Below are positions 42,622 through 52,057 of a stretch of DNA of 52,057 bases, piece by piece. The notes beneath the pieces are model-generated. The model saw only the letters and a list, made by a program, of their open reading frames with translations. It made no database searches and was not told where the DNA came from. Position numbers and translations under genes: made by a program. Position 1 is the first letter of the stretch. The number at the start of each line of letters is the position of its first letter. This DNA comes from Desulfovermiculus halophilus DSM 18834 (GTDB taxonomy: Bacteria > Desulfobacterota > Desulfovibrionia > Desulfovibrionales > Desulfothermaceae), in NCBI RefSeq assembly GCF_000620765.1, contig NZ_JIAK01000023.1:1-52057 (forward strand), in the 5' to 3' direction.

Positions 42622-43115
42622 GATCCGACCCTCGCCAGTTGGATGTTCGTCCCCCGCAGGGCATTGACCTCGTCAGCGGTGCGCAACGAGGTCAGTCCCT
42701 GCATGGTGGCCTTTAAAACATTCACAGGATTGTTCGTCCCCAAGGCCTTGCTGATAACATCCTGAATCCCGCATGCTTCCATGACCGCCCGCACAGGTCC
42801 TCCGGCGATTATTCCAGAACCCTTTGCACCGGGTTTGAGCAATACCTGACCCGCGCCGTACCGGCCGACTGTCCCGTAGGGGATGGTCCCGTCAATGATC
42901 GGGATCCGTTCCATGTTCTTTTTGGCTCGCTCCGTGGCTTTCTGTATGGCATCAGGGACTTGGTTCGCCTTACCGTGCCCACAGCCCACACTGCCTTGGC
43001 CGTCACCGACGACAACGAGCGCACTGAACTTAAAGTTCCGGCCACCTTTAACAACCTTGGCCACGCGGTTGAGATGGACGACCTTTTCGATTAACTGAAT
43101 ATCATTTCCTTCCAT
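42618..43115 (-). CDS. rpsE: 30S ribosomal protein S5
   Basis: 165 aa from ATG 43115 ([20 protein letters not shown]) with GAGG upstream. RNA-binding motif [20 protein letters not shown] and the S5 C-terminal segment [18 protein letters not shown] are clear. Helps decoding accuracy with S4. Overlaps rpmD by four bases. Confidence 0.98.
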   Translation of the reverse strand: MEGNDIQLIEKVVHLNRVAKVVKGGRNFKFSALVVVGDGQGSVGCGHGKANQVPDAIQKATERAKKNMERIPIIDGTIPYGTVGRYGAGQVLLKPGAKGSGIIAGGPVRAVMEACGIQDVISKALGTNNPVNVLKATMQGLTSLRTADEVNALRGTNIQLARVGS

Positions 43116-43127
43116 GCCAAACCTCAA

Positions 43128-43478
43128 TCAGAATTTGAGTCCGCCCTCTCGAGCACCGTCGGCTACTGCCTTGATCCGACCGTGAAAATAATACCCGCTT
43201 CGGTCAAAAACCACTTTTTCTATGCCGCATTCATTTGCTTTCCGCGCCAGCTCTTTGCCCACTGCAAATGCGACATCCTTGTTCATTCCTTGCTGATCAG
43301 GCAATGCCTGGGATGATACGGCTGCGAGCGTGTGTTGACTGCGGTCGTCAATGAGCTGAACATACATGTGCTTGTTTGAACGAAAAACAGCCAATCTCGG
43401 TCGCTCACCTGTACCGGAAATCTTTTTCCTGATCCTCAGTTTCCGTCGTTTCCGGGCTTGGTTTCGACTAAGTCTCAT
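43128..43478 (-). CDS. rplR: 50S ribosomal protein L18
   Basis: 116 aa. Binds 5S r[23 protein letters not shown] and [20 protein letters not shown] are typical, with a basic N-terminus ([13 protein letters not shown]). Confidence 0.98.
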   Translation of the reverse strand: MRLSRNQARKRRKLRIRKKISGTGERPRLAVFRSNKHMYVQLIDDRSQHTLAAVSSQALPDQQGMNKDVAFAVGKELARKANECGIEKVVFDRSGYYFHGRIKAVADGAREGGLKF

Positions 43479-43492
43479 CTCGTCCTCTTTAG

Positions 43493-44029
43493 TTATTTCT
43501 TGGCGGATTTTCCGGCCTTGCGTCGGATTTCCTCATTTATATACTTGATGCCCTTGCCCTTATACGGCTCCGGCGGTCTTATCCGCCGTATCTTGGCAGC
43601 TGCCTCGCCCACGTGTTCCTTGCTTATCCCGGAGACGAAGAGCTTATTCCCTTCGGTTCGGGCCGATACGCCTTCAGGCAAAGTGAACTGCTGGGGATGT
43701 GAATACCCCACACTGAGCTCCACCGTATTCCCGGACACGCTGACCCGATATCCAACGCCGACCAGCTCCAGTCCCTTTTCAAACCCCTGGCTTACTCCGA
43801 CGATAGCATTGTTCAGCAGTGTGCGCCGCAATCCATACTGTTCTCTGGCAATCTTATTGTTTTGCTTGCGCTCCAGCTGCACCTGCCCACCGTCAACCTG
43901 GTAGACTATCATTGGATGAGCATCGACGGTCACTTCGCCCTTGGGGCCTTTGACCTGAATGGTCCCCTGATTCAAGGTGACCTCGACCCCCTTGGGAATG
44001 GGAATTGGTGTTTTACCGATCCGTGACAT
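43493..44029 (-). CDS. rplF: 50S ribosomal protein L6
   Basis: 178 aa from ATG 44029 ([17 protein letters not shown]). The two L6 domains are present, with [14 protein letters not shown] and [17 protein letters not shown] at the C-terminus. The longer frame upstream adds nine atypical residues and was rejected. Confidence 0.98.
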   Translation of the reverse strand: MSRIGKTPIPIPKGVEVTLNQGTIQVKGPKGEVTVDAHPMIVYQVDGGQVQLERKQNNKIAREQYGLRRTLLNNAIVGVSQGFEKGLELVGVGYRVSVSGNTVELSVGYSHPQQFTLPEGVSARTEGNKLFVSGISKEHVGEAAAKIRRIRPPEPYKGKGIKYINEEIRRKAGKSAKK

Positions 44030-44042
44030 ACGAAACCTCACA

Positions 44043-44426
44043 TTACCATATTTCACACAGAAGTTCGCCGCCGACTCGATTATCGCGCGCCTGCTGCCCG
44101 TCCAGAATCCCTTTGGATGTAGAAATAACGTTTATCCCCAGACCATTTTGGACCAGAGGGATCTCATCGACGCCGACATATTGCCGGCATCCTGGACTGC
44201 TCAGTCGACGCAGACCGGCGATAGCCGGTTTCCCGCGCACATACTTGAGGGTCACTTCAATTTCCCGGTCATCGTGCTCAAAATCTGTAATATAGCCCTG
44301 ATTTTTCAATATCTCGGCTAATGAAACCTTGAGTTTTGATTTGGGTACACGGGTTTTTTTGTGCAATGCCATATGGGCATTGCGGATCCGGGTCAGCATA
44401 TCCGCAATAGGATCAGATACTGCCAT
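44043..44426 (-). CDS. rpsH: 30S ribosomal protein S8
   Basis: 127 aa beginning MAVSDPIADMLTRIRNA; ends with the NVISTSKGILDGQQARDN motif and LLCEIW. In enterobacteria S8 represses the spc operon through an rplE leader site; no such site was assigned here. AGGAGG precedes the ATG. Confidence 0.98.
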   Translation of the reverse strand: MAVSDPIADMLTRIRNAHMALHKKTRVPKSKLKVSLAEILKNQGYITDFEHDDREIEVTLKYVRGKPAIAGLRRLSSPGCRQYVGVDEIPLVQNGLGINVISTSKGILDGQQARDNRVGGELLCEIW

Positions 44427-44438
44427 GGCGATGCCTCC

Positions 44439-44624
44439 TTACCAGCTCGATTTGCGCACACCCGGCAGTTCACCGGCTAACGCCATATTTCGAAAACATA
44501 TCCTGCAGATTCCGAATCTGCGCAAAAAGGCCCTGGGCCGTCCGCAAATCGGGCACCTATTGTACTCTCGAACTTTGAATTTACCCTTCTTTTGGGCTTT
44601 TACTCGCAGTGCTTGCCGTGCCAC
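44439..44624 (-). CDS. rpsN: 30S ribosomal protein S14, zinc-binding form
   Basis: 61 aa from GTG 44624, with GGAGGA directly upstream. Starts (M)[19 protein letters not shown]; the zinc knuckle is [22 protein letters not shown] (two CxxC pairs). The short S14 type (rpsZ-like). The longer open frame upstream overlaps rplE and is not real. Confidence 0.97.
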   Translation of the reverse strand: MARQALRVKAQKKGKFKVREYNRCPICGRPRAFLRRFGICRICFRNMALAGELPGVRKSSW

Positions 44625-44634
44625 ACGGTCCTCC

Positions 44635-45174
44635 TTACTTGATAAATGGCATCCCCAGTAATTGAAGAAGCATTTTTCCTTCTTTATCTGTTCGTGCAGA
44701 CGTGACCACGGTAACATTCAGACCTTTTACCCGGTCAATCTTATCCATATTTATTTCTGGAAATATTGTGTGTTCACGAATGCCGAGGGTAAAATTGCCT
44801 CGTCCGTCAAACCCGCGATCCTGCACTCCTCGAAAATCCCGTACCCGAGGCAAAGCAAAATTGACCAGCTTATCATAAAACTCCCACATTCGCCGATGGC
44901 GCAAGGTGACTCTGCACCCGACCGGCATTCCTTCCCGGAGCTTAAAGGCAGCAATGGATTTTTTGGCCCGGGTAATGACGGCTTGTTGGCCGGCGATCAA
45001 AGACAGCTCCTGGACTGCGTCCTGAATGATCTTGTTGTCTTGACTGCCCTCGCCGAGCCCCATATTCAGAGATATGGAACGCATGCCGGGAATCTGCATG
45101 GGCGATGAATAGCTGAACTCCTTTTTGAGCTCAGGAGCTATCTTTTCGCTGTAAATTTCGTGTAAGCGGCTCAT
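44635..45174 (-). CDS. rplE: 50S ribosomal protein L5
   Basis: 179 aa from ATG 45174 ([20 protein letters not shown]). Forms the 5S rRNA contact and bridge to S13. [32 protein letters not shown] and [14 protein letters not shown] are family motifs. The gap of 63 bases from rplX is the second largest in the superoperon. Confidence 0.98.
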   Translation of the reverse strand: MSRLHEIYSEKIAPELKKEFSYSSPMQIPGMRSISLNMGLGEGSQDNKIIQDAVQELSLIAGQQAVITRAKKSIAAFKLREGMPVGCRVTLRHRRMWEFYDKLVNFALPRVRDFRGVQDRGFDGRGNFTLGIREHTIFPEINMDKIDRVKGLNVTVVTSARTDKEGKMLLQLLGMPFIK

Positions 45175-45237
45175 ATAGACACCTTTGAATGGGGACACAA
45201 TGACATTCGTCTTCTGGGTTATTATCTCGTACCCAGC

Positions 45238-45561
45238 CTAATCAAGCATTTCGTGACATTTCTTGCAGAACCGGAGTTTACGCCCATCTTCAGTATAGGT
45301 GAATCCGATCCTGGTCGGCTTGGTGCAGGAATCACAGACCAGGGCGACGTTGGATATATGCATCGGGGCTTCCTTGTCCTGGATGCCGCCGCTTTTCCCG
45401 GTGTATGGATTGCCTTTTACGTGCCTTTTGACCATGTTTACCTGGTCCACGACAATGTTTTCGTCCTTATACAGAACGGACTTCACCGTTCCTACCTTGC
45501 CCCGATCTTTGCCGGTCATGACCATGACCTTGTCATTGACTCGGATTTTATTTTTTCGCAT
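45238..45561 (-). CDS. rplX: 50S ribosomal protein L24
   Basis: 107 aa. KOW motif (VNDKVMVMTGKDRGKVGTV), VNMVKRHVKGNPYTGKSGGI, and a C-terminal zinc-ribbon-like part with CDSC and CKKC. It initiates 50S assembly at the tunnel exit. Confidence 0.98.
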   Translation of the reverse strand: MRKNKIRVNDKVMVMTGKDRGKVGTVKSVLYKDENIVVDQVNMVKRHVKGNPYTGKSGGIQDKEAPMHISNVALVCDSCTKPTRIGFTYTEDGRKLRFCKKCHEMLD

Positions 45562-45572
45562 GCCAATAACTC

Positions 45573-45941
45573 CTACAATACTTCGGGGGCCAAAGACACG
45601 ATCTTCATGAAGTTTCGTTGTCTTAGCTCCCGGGCAACTGGTCCGAAGATTCTGGTCCCAATGGGATCCATATTGTTGTTCAGCAACACAGCGGAGTTGG
45701 TGTCAAAGCTGATATATGATCCGTTGGGGCGGCCGATTTCTTTTTTGGTCCGAACCACAACTGCTCGGTATACATCGCCCTTTTTGACTTTGCTGTGCGG
45801 CATGGCCTCTTTGACCGAAACGACGATCAAATCCCCTATACTCGCGTATCTTCGCTTGCTGCCCCCCAGGACCTTGATGCAATGCACCTTTTTGGCACCA
45901 GAGTTGTCTGCAACATCGAGCTTTGATTCAACTTGGATCAT
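45573..45941 (-). CDS. rplN: 50S ribosomal protein L14
   Basis: 122 aa, [20 protein letters not shown] start, [21 protein letters not shown] and the conserved end [12 protein letters not shown]. Sits at a 30S-50S bridge. Confidence 0.98.
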   Translation of the reverse strand: MIQVESKLDVADNSGAKKVHCIKVLGGSKRRYASIGDLIVVSVKEAMPHSKVKKGDVYRAVVVRTKKEIGRPNGSYISFDTNSAVLLNNNMDPIGTRIFGPVARELRQRNFMKIVSLAPEVL

Positions 45942-45950
45942 TGGTTGCTC

Positions 45951-46217
45951 CTACACCGCTTGTTCCAGAACGGAGTGTACATGCCATCTCTTCCGCCTGC
46001 TCAGCGGGCGGCTCTCAATGATCTGAATCTTGTCTCCGATCTGGCATGTATTCTCAGGATCATGAGCCATCAGTTTTTTTCTGCGCCGGATATATTTTTT
46101 GTACAGTGCATGCTGAACAATGGTCTCACACCGCACGACCACGGTTTTGTCGGTCTTATTGCTGATCACATATCCGGTCAGCATCCGTTTGGTTCCTTGC
46201 GATTCTGATTTATTCAT
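45951..46217 (-). CDS. rpsQ: 30S ribosomal protein S17
   Basis: 88 aa. OB-fold protein with RMLTGYVISNKTDKTVVV and the IIESRPLSRRKRWHV motif. Overlaps rpmC by eight bases. Confidence 0.98.
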   Translation of the reverse strand: MNKSESQGTKRMLTGYVISNKTDKTVVVRCETIVQHALYKKYIRRRKKLMAHDPENTCQIGDKIQIIESRPLSRRKRWHVHSVLEQAV

Positions 46218-46413
46218 TGACCTGCTCCATCTCTTTTTGCCGCAAGATGGTCAGAATCCGGGCAATATTCTTCTTGACCGTAGGAATCCGCTGGGTGTTT
46301 TCCAGCTGGCCGGTGGCGTGCTGAAAGCGCAGCTTGAACTTTTCCTGATTGTACTCGGCCAACTTTTTGTGCAGTTCCTTCTCAGTCATATCACGCATTT
46401 CTCTTGCCCGCAT
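46210..46413 (-). CDS. rpmC: 50S ribosomal protein L29
   Basis: 67 aa, helical hairpin at the tunnel exit. [20 protein letters not shown] and [15 protein letters not shown] are typical. Starts three bases after rplP. Confidence 0.97.
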   Translation of the reverse strand: MRAREMRDMTEKELHKKLAEYNQEKFKLRFQHATGQLENTQRIPTVKKNIARILTILRQKEMEQVNE

Positions 46414-46416
46414 GAT

Positions 46417-46827
46417 TCATGACTCCTTGAAAACGATTTTGGTTTTGATCGGCAGCTTATGTGCGGCCCGGACCAAGGCCTCCCGGGCCTGCTCCAGGTT
46501 CACCCCGGTAATTTCATACAGCACTCTGCCCGGTCGTACTGGGGCAACCCAGCCTGCAGGCGAGCCCTTTCCTTTCCCTTGTCTGGTCTCAGCCGGCTTT
46601 TCCGTGTACGGCTTGTCGGGAAACATCCGTATATAGACCTTTCCGCCACGGCGAATGTGCCGCATGATGGCCACCCGGGCGGATTCGATCTGCTTATTGG
46701 AAATCCGGCCGTGCTCCAAGGCTTTCAGTCCGATCTCTCCGAAAGAAACCGTTGTTCCCCGCGATGCAGACCCGTTGGTGAAATTACGGTGCTGTTTCCT
46801 AAACTTGACTTTTTTGGGACTAAGCAT
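46417..46827 (-). CDS. rplP: 50S ribosomal protein L16
   Basis: 136 aa. [14 protein letters not shown] start, [39 protein letters not shown] and RMGKGKG-like [16 protein letters not shown]. Contacts tRNA in the A and P sites. Overlaps rpsC by eight bases. Confidence 0.98.
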   Translation of the reverse strand: MLSPKKVKFRKQHRNFTNGSASRGTTVSFGEIGLKALEHGRISNKQIESARVAIMRHIRRGGKVYIRMFPDKPYTEKPAETRQGKGKGSPAGWVAPVRPGRVLYEITGVNLEQAREALVRAAHKLPIKTKIVFKES

Positions 46828-47464
46828 TGGAACTTACCTCGTCGAGAATCTCACCTTTAAATATCCACACCTTGACCCCGATAACACCGTAGGTTGTCTG
46901 GGCAATTGCGTATCCGTAGTCTATGTCTGCGCGCAGAGTATGCAACGGCACCCGTCCGTCCCGAAACCATTCGGTCCTGGCTATATCTGCTCCGCCGAGC
47001 CGCCCGGCACATGAAATCTTGATCCCTTCAGAACCGAACTTCCGGGCTAAGCTTATTGTCCGTTTCATGGCCCGCCGGAATGCAACCCGACGCTCGAGCT
47101 GCATGGCAACGTTCTCGGCAACCAGCTGAGCCTCGGTCTCTGGACGTCGTACTTCATTGACTTCAATGACGAATTCACGTCCGAAATTTTTCTTCAGCTC
47201 AGCCTTGAGCTTTTCGATTTCTGCCCCTTTGCGGCCGATGACGATTCCAGGCCTGGCGGTATATATAATGATCCTCACCCGGTCTGCTGCCCGCTCTATT
47301 TCCAGCCTGGCTATCCCGGAATGATACAGCTTTTTCTTCACGTACTTGCGTATCTTGTCGTCCTCAAAGACGAATTCAGGATATGACTTGCTGCTGAACC
47401 AGCGGGACTGCCAATTCTTATTATATCCTAAACGAAACCCGTAGGGATGGACTTTTTGACCCAA
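46820..47464 (-). CDS. rpsC: 30S ribosomal protein S3
   Basis: 214 aa. [20 protein letters not shown] start; the KH domain carries [20 protein letters not shown]-terminal [20 protein letters not shown]. Lines the mRNA entry tunnel. Confidence 0.98.
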   Translation of the reverse strand: MGQKVHPYGFRLGYNKNWQSRWFSSKSYPEFVFEDDKIRKYVKKKLYHSGIARLEIERAADRVRIIIYTARPGIVIGRKGAEIEKLKAELKKNFGREFVIEVNEVRRPETEAQLVAENVAMQLERRVAFRRAMKRTISLARKFGSEGIKISCAGRLGGADIARTEWFRDGRVPLHTLRADIDYGYAIAQTTYGVIGVKVWIFKGEILDEVSSNA

Positions 47465-47476
47465 AACCGATTCCTC

Positions 47477-47809
47477 CTAAAGTTCGTCGACAATCACTGT
47501 GATATGGCTTGTCCGCTTGCGGATCCTCGTAGCGCGCCCCATTGCCCGAGGCTTGATCCGTTTCCAGGTTGGCCCTTCGTCTATAAATATCTGCTTCACG
47601 TACAATGAATCGACATCCAGGGACGAGGAGCTTTCTGCATTGGACACTGCCGAGTACAGCACCTTGTATAAGGCCTTGGCCGGCTTCTTGCCCGTATACC
47701 TCAAAATATTCAGGGCACTTTCAACCGGCTGATTGCGAATATTATCCGCTACGAGTCGAGTTTTGCGCGGTGATACTCGGATGAATCGGGCTCGAGCTTT
47801 AACTTCCAT
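47477..47809 (-). CDS. rplV: 50S ribosomal protein L22
   Basis: 110 aa. RFIRVSPRKTRLVADNIRN near the start, and GPTWKRIKPRAMGRATRIRK forming the tunnel-lining beta-hairpin; ends with HITVIVDEL. Confidence 0.98.
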   Translation of the reverse strand: MEVKARARFIRVSPRKTRLVADNIRNQPVESALNILRYTGKKPAKALYKVLYSAVSNAESSSSLDVDSLYVKQIFIDEGPTWKRIKPRAMGRATRIRKRTSHITVIVDEL

Positions 47810-47826
47810 GTCATTCCCTCAACAAG

Positions 47827-48117
47827 CTACTTTTTACGGCCCTTGGCTTGGCTTTTGCGATCCCCGGCATGTCCATGAAATGTGCGGGTTGGTGCAAACT
47901 CGCCTAGTTTGTGCCCGACCATATTCTCAGTGACGAATACGGGAATGAACTTCTTCCCGTTATGCACAGCAAAGGTCAGTCCAACCATTTCTGGAATAAC
48001 CGTTGACCGCCTGGACCATGTCTTTATTACGCTGCGATCCTTGGTCGCCTGGGCAGCTTGCACCTTTTTCAGCACATGATCATCGACAAAAGGGCCTTTT
48101 TTTAATGACCGCGGCAT
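47827..48117 (-). CDS. rpsS: 30S ribosomal protein S19
   Basis: 96 aa. [19 protein letters not shown] start, [20 protein letters not shown] and [19 protein letters not shown]. Pairs with S13 in the 30S head. Confidence 0.98.
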   Translation of the reverse strand: MPRSLKKGPFVDDHVLKKVQAAQATKDRSVIKTWSRRSTVIPEMVGLTFAVHNGKKFIPVFVTENMVGHKLGEFAPTRTFHGHAGDRKSQAKGRKK

Positions 48118-48126
48118 GGACCACTC

Positions 48127-48957
48127 CTATTTTCGCTGTCTCTTTCTGACAATAAATCTGGAAGAAGGCTTTTTCGGATTCCGGGTCTTGTATCCCTTGG
48201 TCGGTTTACCCCATGGGGTTACCGGATGCCGCCCGCCGGAACTGCGGCCTTCTCCGCCGCCGAGGGGATGATCGATGGGATTCATTGCCACCCCCCGCAC
48301 CTTGGGCCGCCGGTTTAAGTATCTATTTCGCCCAGCTTTTCCAATATTGATGCTTTCGTGCTCCACGTTGCCCACCTGGCCGACGGTCGCATAGCACGAA
48401 GCCAGGATCTGCCGGATTTCACCCGACGGGAGCTTGACCAGGGCATACTTGCCTTCTTTGTCCACCAGCTGGGCGTAGGCCCCGGCCGAGCGGCACATCT
48501 GACCGCCTTTTCCCGGATACAGCTCCAGGTTATGGATGACTGTTCCCTGGGGGATCCGGGAGCAGGGCAAGGCATTCCCGGGAGTGATGTCCGCTTGCTC
48601 CCCGGCCATGATCGAATCGCCGACCCGTATACCCTTGGGGGCCAGAATATAGCGTTTTTCTCCGTCCTTGTAATGGACAAGGGCTATACGCGCACTCCGG
48701 TTTGGATCATATTCGATGCTGGCGACCTTGGCCGGAATATCCAGCTTGTTCCGCTTGAAATCAATAATCCGGTATCTGCGCTTGTGCCCTCCGCCTTGCC
48801 GTCTGGAGGTCATCCGTCCGTAATTGTTCCGGCCGCTCTTACGGGCCAGACCTTCGGTCAATGACGGTTCCGGCCTGTTGGTGCTTATCTCTTGAAAATC
48901 GGACCTCGTCTGTGCCCTGCGACCGGGAGACGTCGGCTTGAGATTTCGTACAGCCAT
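48127..48957 (-). CDS. rplB: 50S ribosomal protein L2
   Basis: 276 aa. [59 protein letters not shown] with the catalytic-centre histidine region, and a C-terminal [10 protein letters not shown]. Required for peptidyl transfer and subunit joining. Confidence 0.98.
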   Translation of the reverse strand: MAVRNLKPTSPGRRAQTRSDFQEISTNRPEPSLTEGLARKSGRNNYGRMTSRRQGGGHKRRYRIIDFKRNKLDIPAKVASIEYDPNRSARIALVHYKDGEKRYILAPKGIRVGDSIMAGEQADITPGNALPCSRIPQGTVIHNLELYPGKGGQMCRSAGAYAQLVDKEGKYALVKLPSGEIRQILASCYATVGQVGNVEHESINIGKAGRNRYLNRRPKVRGVAMNPIDHPLGGGEGRSSGGRHPVTPWGKPTKGYKTRNPKKPSSRFIVRKRQRK

Positions 48958-48960
48958 AGC

Positions 48961-49251
48961 TTAGACACCTTCAAAATATTCAATTTTGTCACCTGGGGCC
49001 AAGCGTATAATCGCTTTCTTGTATCCAGGCTTGGTTCCCATGGTCCTTCCGAATCTTTTGCGCAGGCGCGGCTTCTGGCGGGAGATATTCACGTTATCCA
49101 CTGAAACATCAAACGCCTTTTCCACCGCCTGCTTGACCTCTATCTTGTTCGCCGATTTGCTGACTAAAAAGGTCACTTGATTATGAGCGTCCTTCATCTC
49201 AGTGGACTTTTCAGTCACTATCGGCTGTATGAGTATGTCGGTGTAATCCAT
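48961..49251 (-). CDS. rplW: 50S ribosomal protein L23
   Basis: 96 aa. ILIQPIVTEKSTEMKD, VSKSANKIEVKQAVEKAFDV and KRFGRTMGTKPGYKKAIIRL. Docking site for trigger factor and SRP. Only three bases separate it from rplB. Confidence 0.98.
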   Translation of the reverse strand: MDYTDILIQPIVTEKSTEMKDAHNQVTFLVSKSANKIEVKQAVEKAFDVSVDNVNISRQKPRLRKRFGRTMGTKPGYKKAIIRLAPGDKIEYFEGV

Positions 49252-49253
49252 GG

Positions 49254-49874
49254 CTACTGCAACCTTTCTTGAATATGCTCAACCACCTGGGGGGTTAAAA
49301 CAACCTTGTTGCTGTTCAGAATGTCGTACACCCCAACCTGATTTTCATCGATCACTTTGATTCCGGGCACATTCCTTGAGCCAAGAGAGAGATTGTTATC
49401 TTTTTTTGGCACAACAATCAACCCCTTTTCCAGGCTCAGTGCATTTTGGATCTGAACGAAGTCCTTGGTCTTGTGGGTGGACATACTCATATCGTCGACA
49501 ACCAGCAAAGCCTGTTCGGACAGCTTGGCACTCAAGGCCATCCGCAAAGCCAGGCGCTTGACCTTTTTATTTACCTTCAAAGAATAGTCGCGCATTTGCG
49601 GCCCATGAGTGACTGCACCCCCGGCCCAGAGCGGAGAGCGCACGCTACCGGCACGGGCCCGTCCTGTGCCCTTTTGCCGCCAGGGCTTTCGCCCCCCGCC
49701 TCGAATCCGGGAACGGTTTTTGACCCCAACGGTTCCAGCCCTTTTGGCAGCCAACTGGGCCTTGACCACCTGATGCAGGATTTCGGGCCGGACTTCGACA
49801 CTGAATATCTCTTCCGGAAGCGTGATCTCGCCAACCGGATTGTTCTGTTTATCGATAATATTCACAACTGGCAT
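49254..49874 (-). CDS. rplD: 50S ribosomal protein L4
   Basis: 206 aa. Extended tunnel loop with GGRKPWRQKGTGRARAGSVR, then GPQMRDYSLKVNKKVKRLAL. In E. coli L4 represses its own operon; no leader can be examined here because the operon start lies outside the window. Confidence 0.98.
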   Translation of the reverse strand: MPVVNIIDKQNNPVGEITLPEEIFSVEVRPEILHQVVKAQLAAKRAGTVGVKNRSRIRGGGRKPWRQKGTGRARAGSVRSPLWAGGAVTHGPQMRDYSLKVNKKVKRLALRMALSAKLSEQALLVVDDMSMSTHKTKDFVQIQNALSLEKGLIVVPKKDNNLSLGSRNVPGIKVIDENQVGVYDILNSNKVVLTPQVVEHIQERLQ

Positions 49875-49884
49875 GGTAAGCCCC

Positions 49885-50514
49885 TTAGCGCTGCTTGCGG
49901 ATCATGACGACGGAATTCTTGTGGCCGGGGATTTGTCCCTTGACCAGCAGTATATTTTCATCCTCCCGGACATCAATGACTTCGGCGTTGGAAACAGTAA
50001 CCTGCTTGTTACCCATCTGCCCGGCCATCTTTTTGCCCTTGAAAACCCGGGCCGGATCAGCGCATTGCCCGATAGCGCCGGGGCTGCGATGCACTTTGTG
50101 ATGGCCATGGGTAGCCGGGAGTCCCCGGAAGTTCCACCGCTTCATGACTCCGGTGAAGCCCCGTCCTTTGGACTGGCCGCTGACCTTGACCCGCTCGCCA
50201 ATCTTGAAGAGATGCACATCAAGGGTCTGCCCGGTCTCATACTCGTGTTCGGCATCAGGGCGAAACTCTATCAAATGGCGGTAGACACCGGCTCCCGCCT
50301 TCTCTTGATGCCCGCGGAGGGCCTTTGTCTGCTTGGCGGATTTGACGGGCTCAAAGCCGAGCTGCAGGGCAGCATATCCATCCTTTGCTTGGTCCTTGAC
50401 CTGAATAACAGGACAGGGACCGGCCTCAATCACGGTTACCGGCACGTACTTCCCGTCTTCGGTAAATATGCTGGTCATGCCCAGCTTTCGTCCAATGAGT
50501 CCTAACCCATTCAT
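49885..50514 (-). CDS. rplC: 50S ribosomal protein L3
   Basis: 209 aa. MNGLGLIGRKLGMTSIFTED, GQSKGRGFTGVMKRWNFRG, HGHHKVHRSPGAIGQCADPA and KMAGQMGNKQVTVSNAEV. An assembly initiator protein of the 50S subunit. Confidence 0.98.
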   Translation of the reverse strand: MNGLGLIGRKLGMTSIFTEDGKYVPVTVIEAGPCPVIQVKDQAKDGYAALQLGFEPVKSAKQTKALRGHQEKAGAGVYRHLIEFRPDAEHEYETGQTLDVHLFKIGERVKVSGQSKGRGFTGVMKRWNFRGLPATHGHHKVHRSPGAIGQCADPARVFKGKKMAGQMGNKQVTVSNAEVIDVREDENILLVKGQIPGHKNSVVMIRKQR

Positions 50515-50526
50515 AGTGTCCTCACC

Positions 50527-50844
50527 TTAAAGCTTAATCTCCACGTCCACACCGGCAGGCAGACTGAGCTTGCCCAGGGCGTCAACCGTCTGCTGCGTCG
50601 GCTCCAGCAGATCGAGCAGACGCTTATGGATCCGCATTTCAAACTGTTCCCGCGATTTCTTGTTCACATGCACGGAACGGTTGACAGTTACCTTATGCGT
50701 ACGCGTCGGCAGTGGAATAGGTCCGGCTATGCTGGCACCGGTATTGTGTGCTGAGTCGACTATCTCTGATACCGCCTTGTCCAGAATGCGATAGTCGTAG
50801 GCCTTGAGCTTGATTCTGATTCGATCGCTGTTCATTGTCACCAT
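50527..50844 (-). CDS. rpsJ: 30S ribosomal protein S10
   Basis: 105 aa from ATG 50844, or 102 from the ATG three codons later. [40 protein letters not shown] and the [19 protein letters not shown] motif. Also the NusE subunit of antitermination complexes. Follows tuf by 12 bases. Confidence 0.98.
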   Translation of the reverse strand: MVTMNSDRIRIKLKAYDYRILDKAVSEIVDSAHNTGASIAGPIPLPTRTHKVTVNRSVHVNKKSREQFEMRIHKRLLDLLEPTQQTVDALGKLSLPAGVDVEIKL

Positions 50845-50856
50845 GGGTTTACGCTC

Positions 50857-52053
50857 CTACTCCACTATCTCAGAGACCACACCGGCTCCAACGGTTCGCC
50901 CGCCTTCGCGGATGGCGAAGCGCAGACCGTGCTCCATCGCTATCGGTACGATCAGTTCAACGTCAAAGGTCGCATTATCCCCGGGCATGACCATCTCTAC
51001 ACCCTCTGCCAAGGTCACCACTCCGGTCACGTCTGTGGTCCGGAAGTAGAACTGCGGACGGTAGCCGGAGAAAAACGGGGTGTGCCGTCCTCCCTCTTCC
51101 TTCTTCAGAACATACACCTCGGCCTTGAACTTCCGGTGCGGGGTGATCGACTTCGGACGGGCCAGCACCTGGCCGCGCTCGATCTCGTCCCGCTTCACCC
51201 CCCGAAGCAGAATGCCCACGTTGTCACCGGCTTCACCCTGGTCAAGGGTCTTGCGGAACATCTCTACTCCGGTCACCACCGTCTTCCGGGTGTCGGTCAT
51301 CCCGACCACCTCGATCTCTTCACCGACCTTGATCATGCCCCGCTCAACGCGCCCGGTGGCAACCGTACCCCGGCCGGAAATGCTGAACACGTCCTCAACC
51401 GGCATCAAAAACGGCTTGTCCTTGTCCCGCTGCGGCTCCGGCACGTAATCGTCTATGGCATCCAAGAGCTCAAAGATCGACTTGGCGTCTTCGCTGCTCG
51501 GATCGTCGCTCTCCAAGGCCTTCAGCGCGCTCCCGGATATCACCGGCACCTCGTCGCCAGGGAAGTCATACTCCGAAAGCAGCTCCCGAACCTCCAGCTC
51601 AACAAGCTCCAGAAGCTCCGGATCGTCAACCAGGTCAACCTTGTTCAGGTACACCACCAGGCTGGGTACCCCCACCTGACGGGCAAGCAGAATATGCTCC
51701 CGGGTCTGGGGCATCGGTCCGTCCGTTGCCGCCACAACCAGGATCGCTCCGTCCATCTGGGCCGCACCGGTGATCATATTCTTGATGTAGTCGGCGTGGC
51801 CCGGGCAATCCACATGGGCGTAGTGCCGCTTGTCGGTCTCATACTCCACGTGGGCCGTGGCGATGGTTATCCCCCGCTCCTTCTCCTCCGGAGCCTTGTC
51901 GATCTGGTCGAAGGGAATGAAGCTTCCGCTCTTGTTCTTCATGTGCAGCATCTTGGTGATCGCTGCCGTAAGCGTCGTCTTGCCGTGGTCTATATGGCCC
52001 ACGGTCCCTATGTTCACGTGCGGCTTACTCCGGGCATACTTCTCTTTGGCCAT
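50857..52053 (-). CDS. tuf: Elongation factor Tu
   Basis: GTPase that delivers aminoacyl-tRNA to the ribosome. 398 aa, complete, with only four bases of the window upstream. G motifs: GHIDHGKT (residues 19-26), the DCPGH motif, and NKVD, then GSALKAL. Switch I is KERGITI. Domain 2 and domain 3 are normal ([37 protein letters not shown]). Directly upstream of rpsJ, as in the common str-S10 junction. Promoter and any rpsL/rpsG/fusA genes lie outside the window. Confidence 0.98.
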   Translation of the reverse strand: MAKEKYARSKPHVNIGTVGHIDHGKTTLTAAITKMLHMKNKSGSFIPFDQIDKAPEEKERGITIATAHVEYETDKRHYAHVDCPGHADYIKNMITGAAQMDGAILVVAATDGPMPQTREHILLARQVGVPSLVVYLNKVDLVDDPELLELVELEVRELLSEYDFPGDEVPVISGSALKALESDDPSSEDAKSIFELLDAIDDYVPEPQRDKDKPFLMPVEDVFSISGRGTVATGRVERGMIKVGEEIEVVGMTDTRKTVVTGVEMFRKTLDQGEAGDNVGILLRGVKRDEIERGQVLARPKSITPHRKFKAEVYVLKKEEGGRHTPFFSGYRPQFYFRTTDVTGVVTLAEGVEMVMPGDNATFDVELIVPIAMEHGLRFAIREGGRTVGAGVVSEIVE

Positions 52054-52057
52054 ACCT

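Noticed and set aside
1-52057. CRISPR arrays, prophage or integrated plasmid genes
   Set aside because: No regularly spaced repeats, phage structural genes, integrase or transposase genes were recognised.

Overview
The window is one contiguous stretch of a chromosome, probably from a Gram-negative sulfate-reducer-like member of the Desulfovibrionales (Desulfohalobiaceae or relatives); this placement is inference. Supporting signs are the conserved rpsF-rpsR-rplI-dnaB block, a complete futalosine menaquinone pathway, a selenocysteine-containing SelD beside a LysR regulator, a stand-alone IMP cyclohydrolase domain, a stand-alone heptose-1-phosphate adenylyltransferase (implying LPS) and a pilMNOPQ operon. 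Almost everything is core genome. I see no prophage, CRISPR array, tRNA, rRNA or transposase gene.

Layout. 0-8.1 kb (minus strand): dnaB, rplI, rpsR, rpsF, a SurA/PpiD-type periplasmic chaperone, hslU, hslV and a receptor adenylate cyclase with an EF-hand-like loop in its periplasmic sensor. 8.3-12.1 kb (plus): an M24 peptidase with a small partner, then a beta-CASP nuclease overlapping a tandem cyclic-nucleotide-binding protein. 12.1-14.2 kb (minus): TatD hydrolase, two Hsp20 chaperones, a Trm112-like protein. 14.3-16.5 kb (plus): PHP phosphoesterase and U32 protein. 16.5-23.0 kb: mqnD (minus), a divergent TetR regulator with a 26-bp palindrome in its leader, mqnE-mqnC-mqnA (plus), then a polyprenyl diphosphate synthase and mqnB (minus), so every step from chorismate to dihydroxynaphthoate plus a side-chain enzyme lies within 7 kb. 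23.1-24.4 kb (minus): nucleotide-sugar dehydrogenase. 24.4-27.3 kb (plus): IMP cyclohydrolase, hflX, rfaE2. 27.3-27.9 kb: gene-free, repeat-rich. 27.9-35.3 kb (plus): universal stress protein, pilM-N-O-P-Q, hisC, cmk. 35.3-37.4 kb (minus): selD and a LysR regulator. 37.5-52.05 kb (minus): tuf followed by the fused S10-spc-alpha ribosomal superoperon, ending with rplQ and a strong terminator.

Most unusual content. (1) A 284-bp foldback element at 27424-27707 behaves like a non-autonomous transposable element (MITE). It has about 15-bp terminal inverted repeats, and an 8-bp direct repeat flanks it. It splits a REP-like palindrome whose uninterrupted counterpart is at 9713-9755, so an 'empty site' is present in the same window. 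A 79-bp internally deleted relative lies at 8166-8244, and a fragment of a third copy lies at the left edge (1-33). (2) selD is read through an in-frame UGA (36304-36306) followed by a bSECIS-like hairpin; naive gene calling truncates it. (3) hflX seems to lack a canonical start: a good Shine-Dalgarno points at an AUA codon. (4) The TetR operator candidate, the EF-hand cyclase, the G8/C8 hairpin inside dnaB and the G9 tract in pilM are further points to test.
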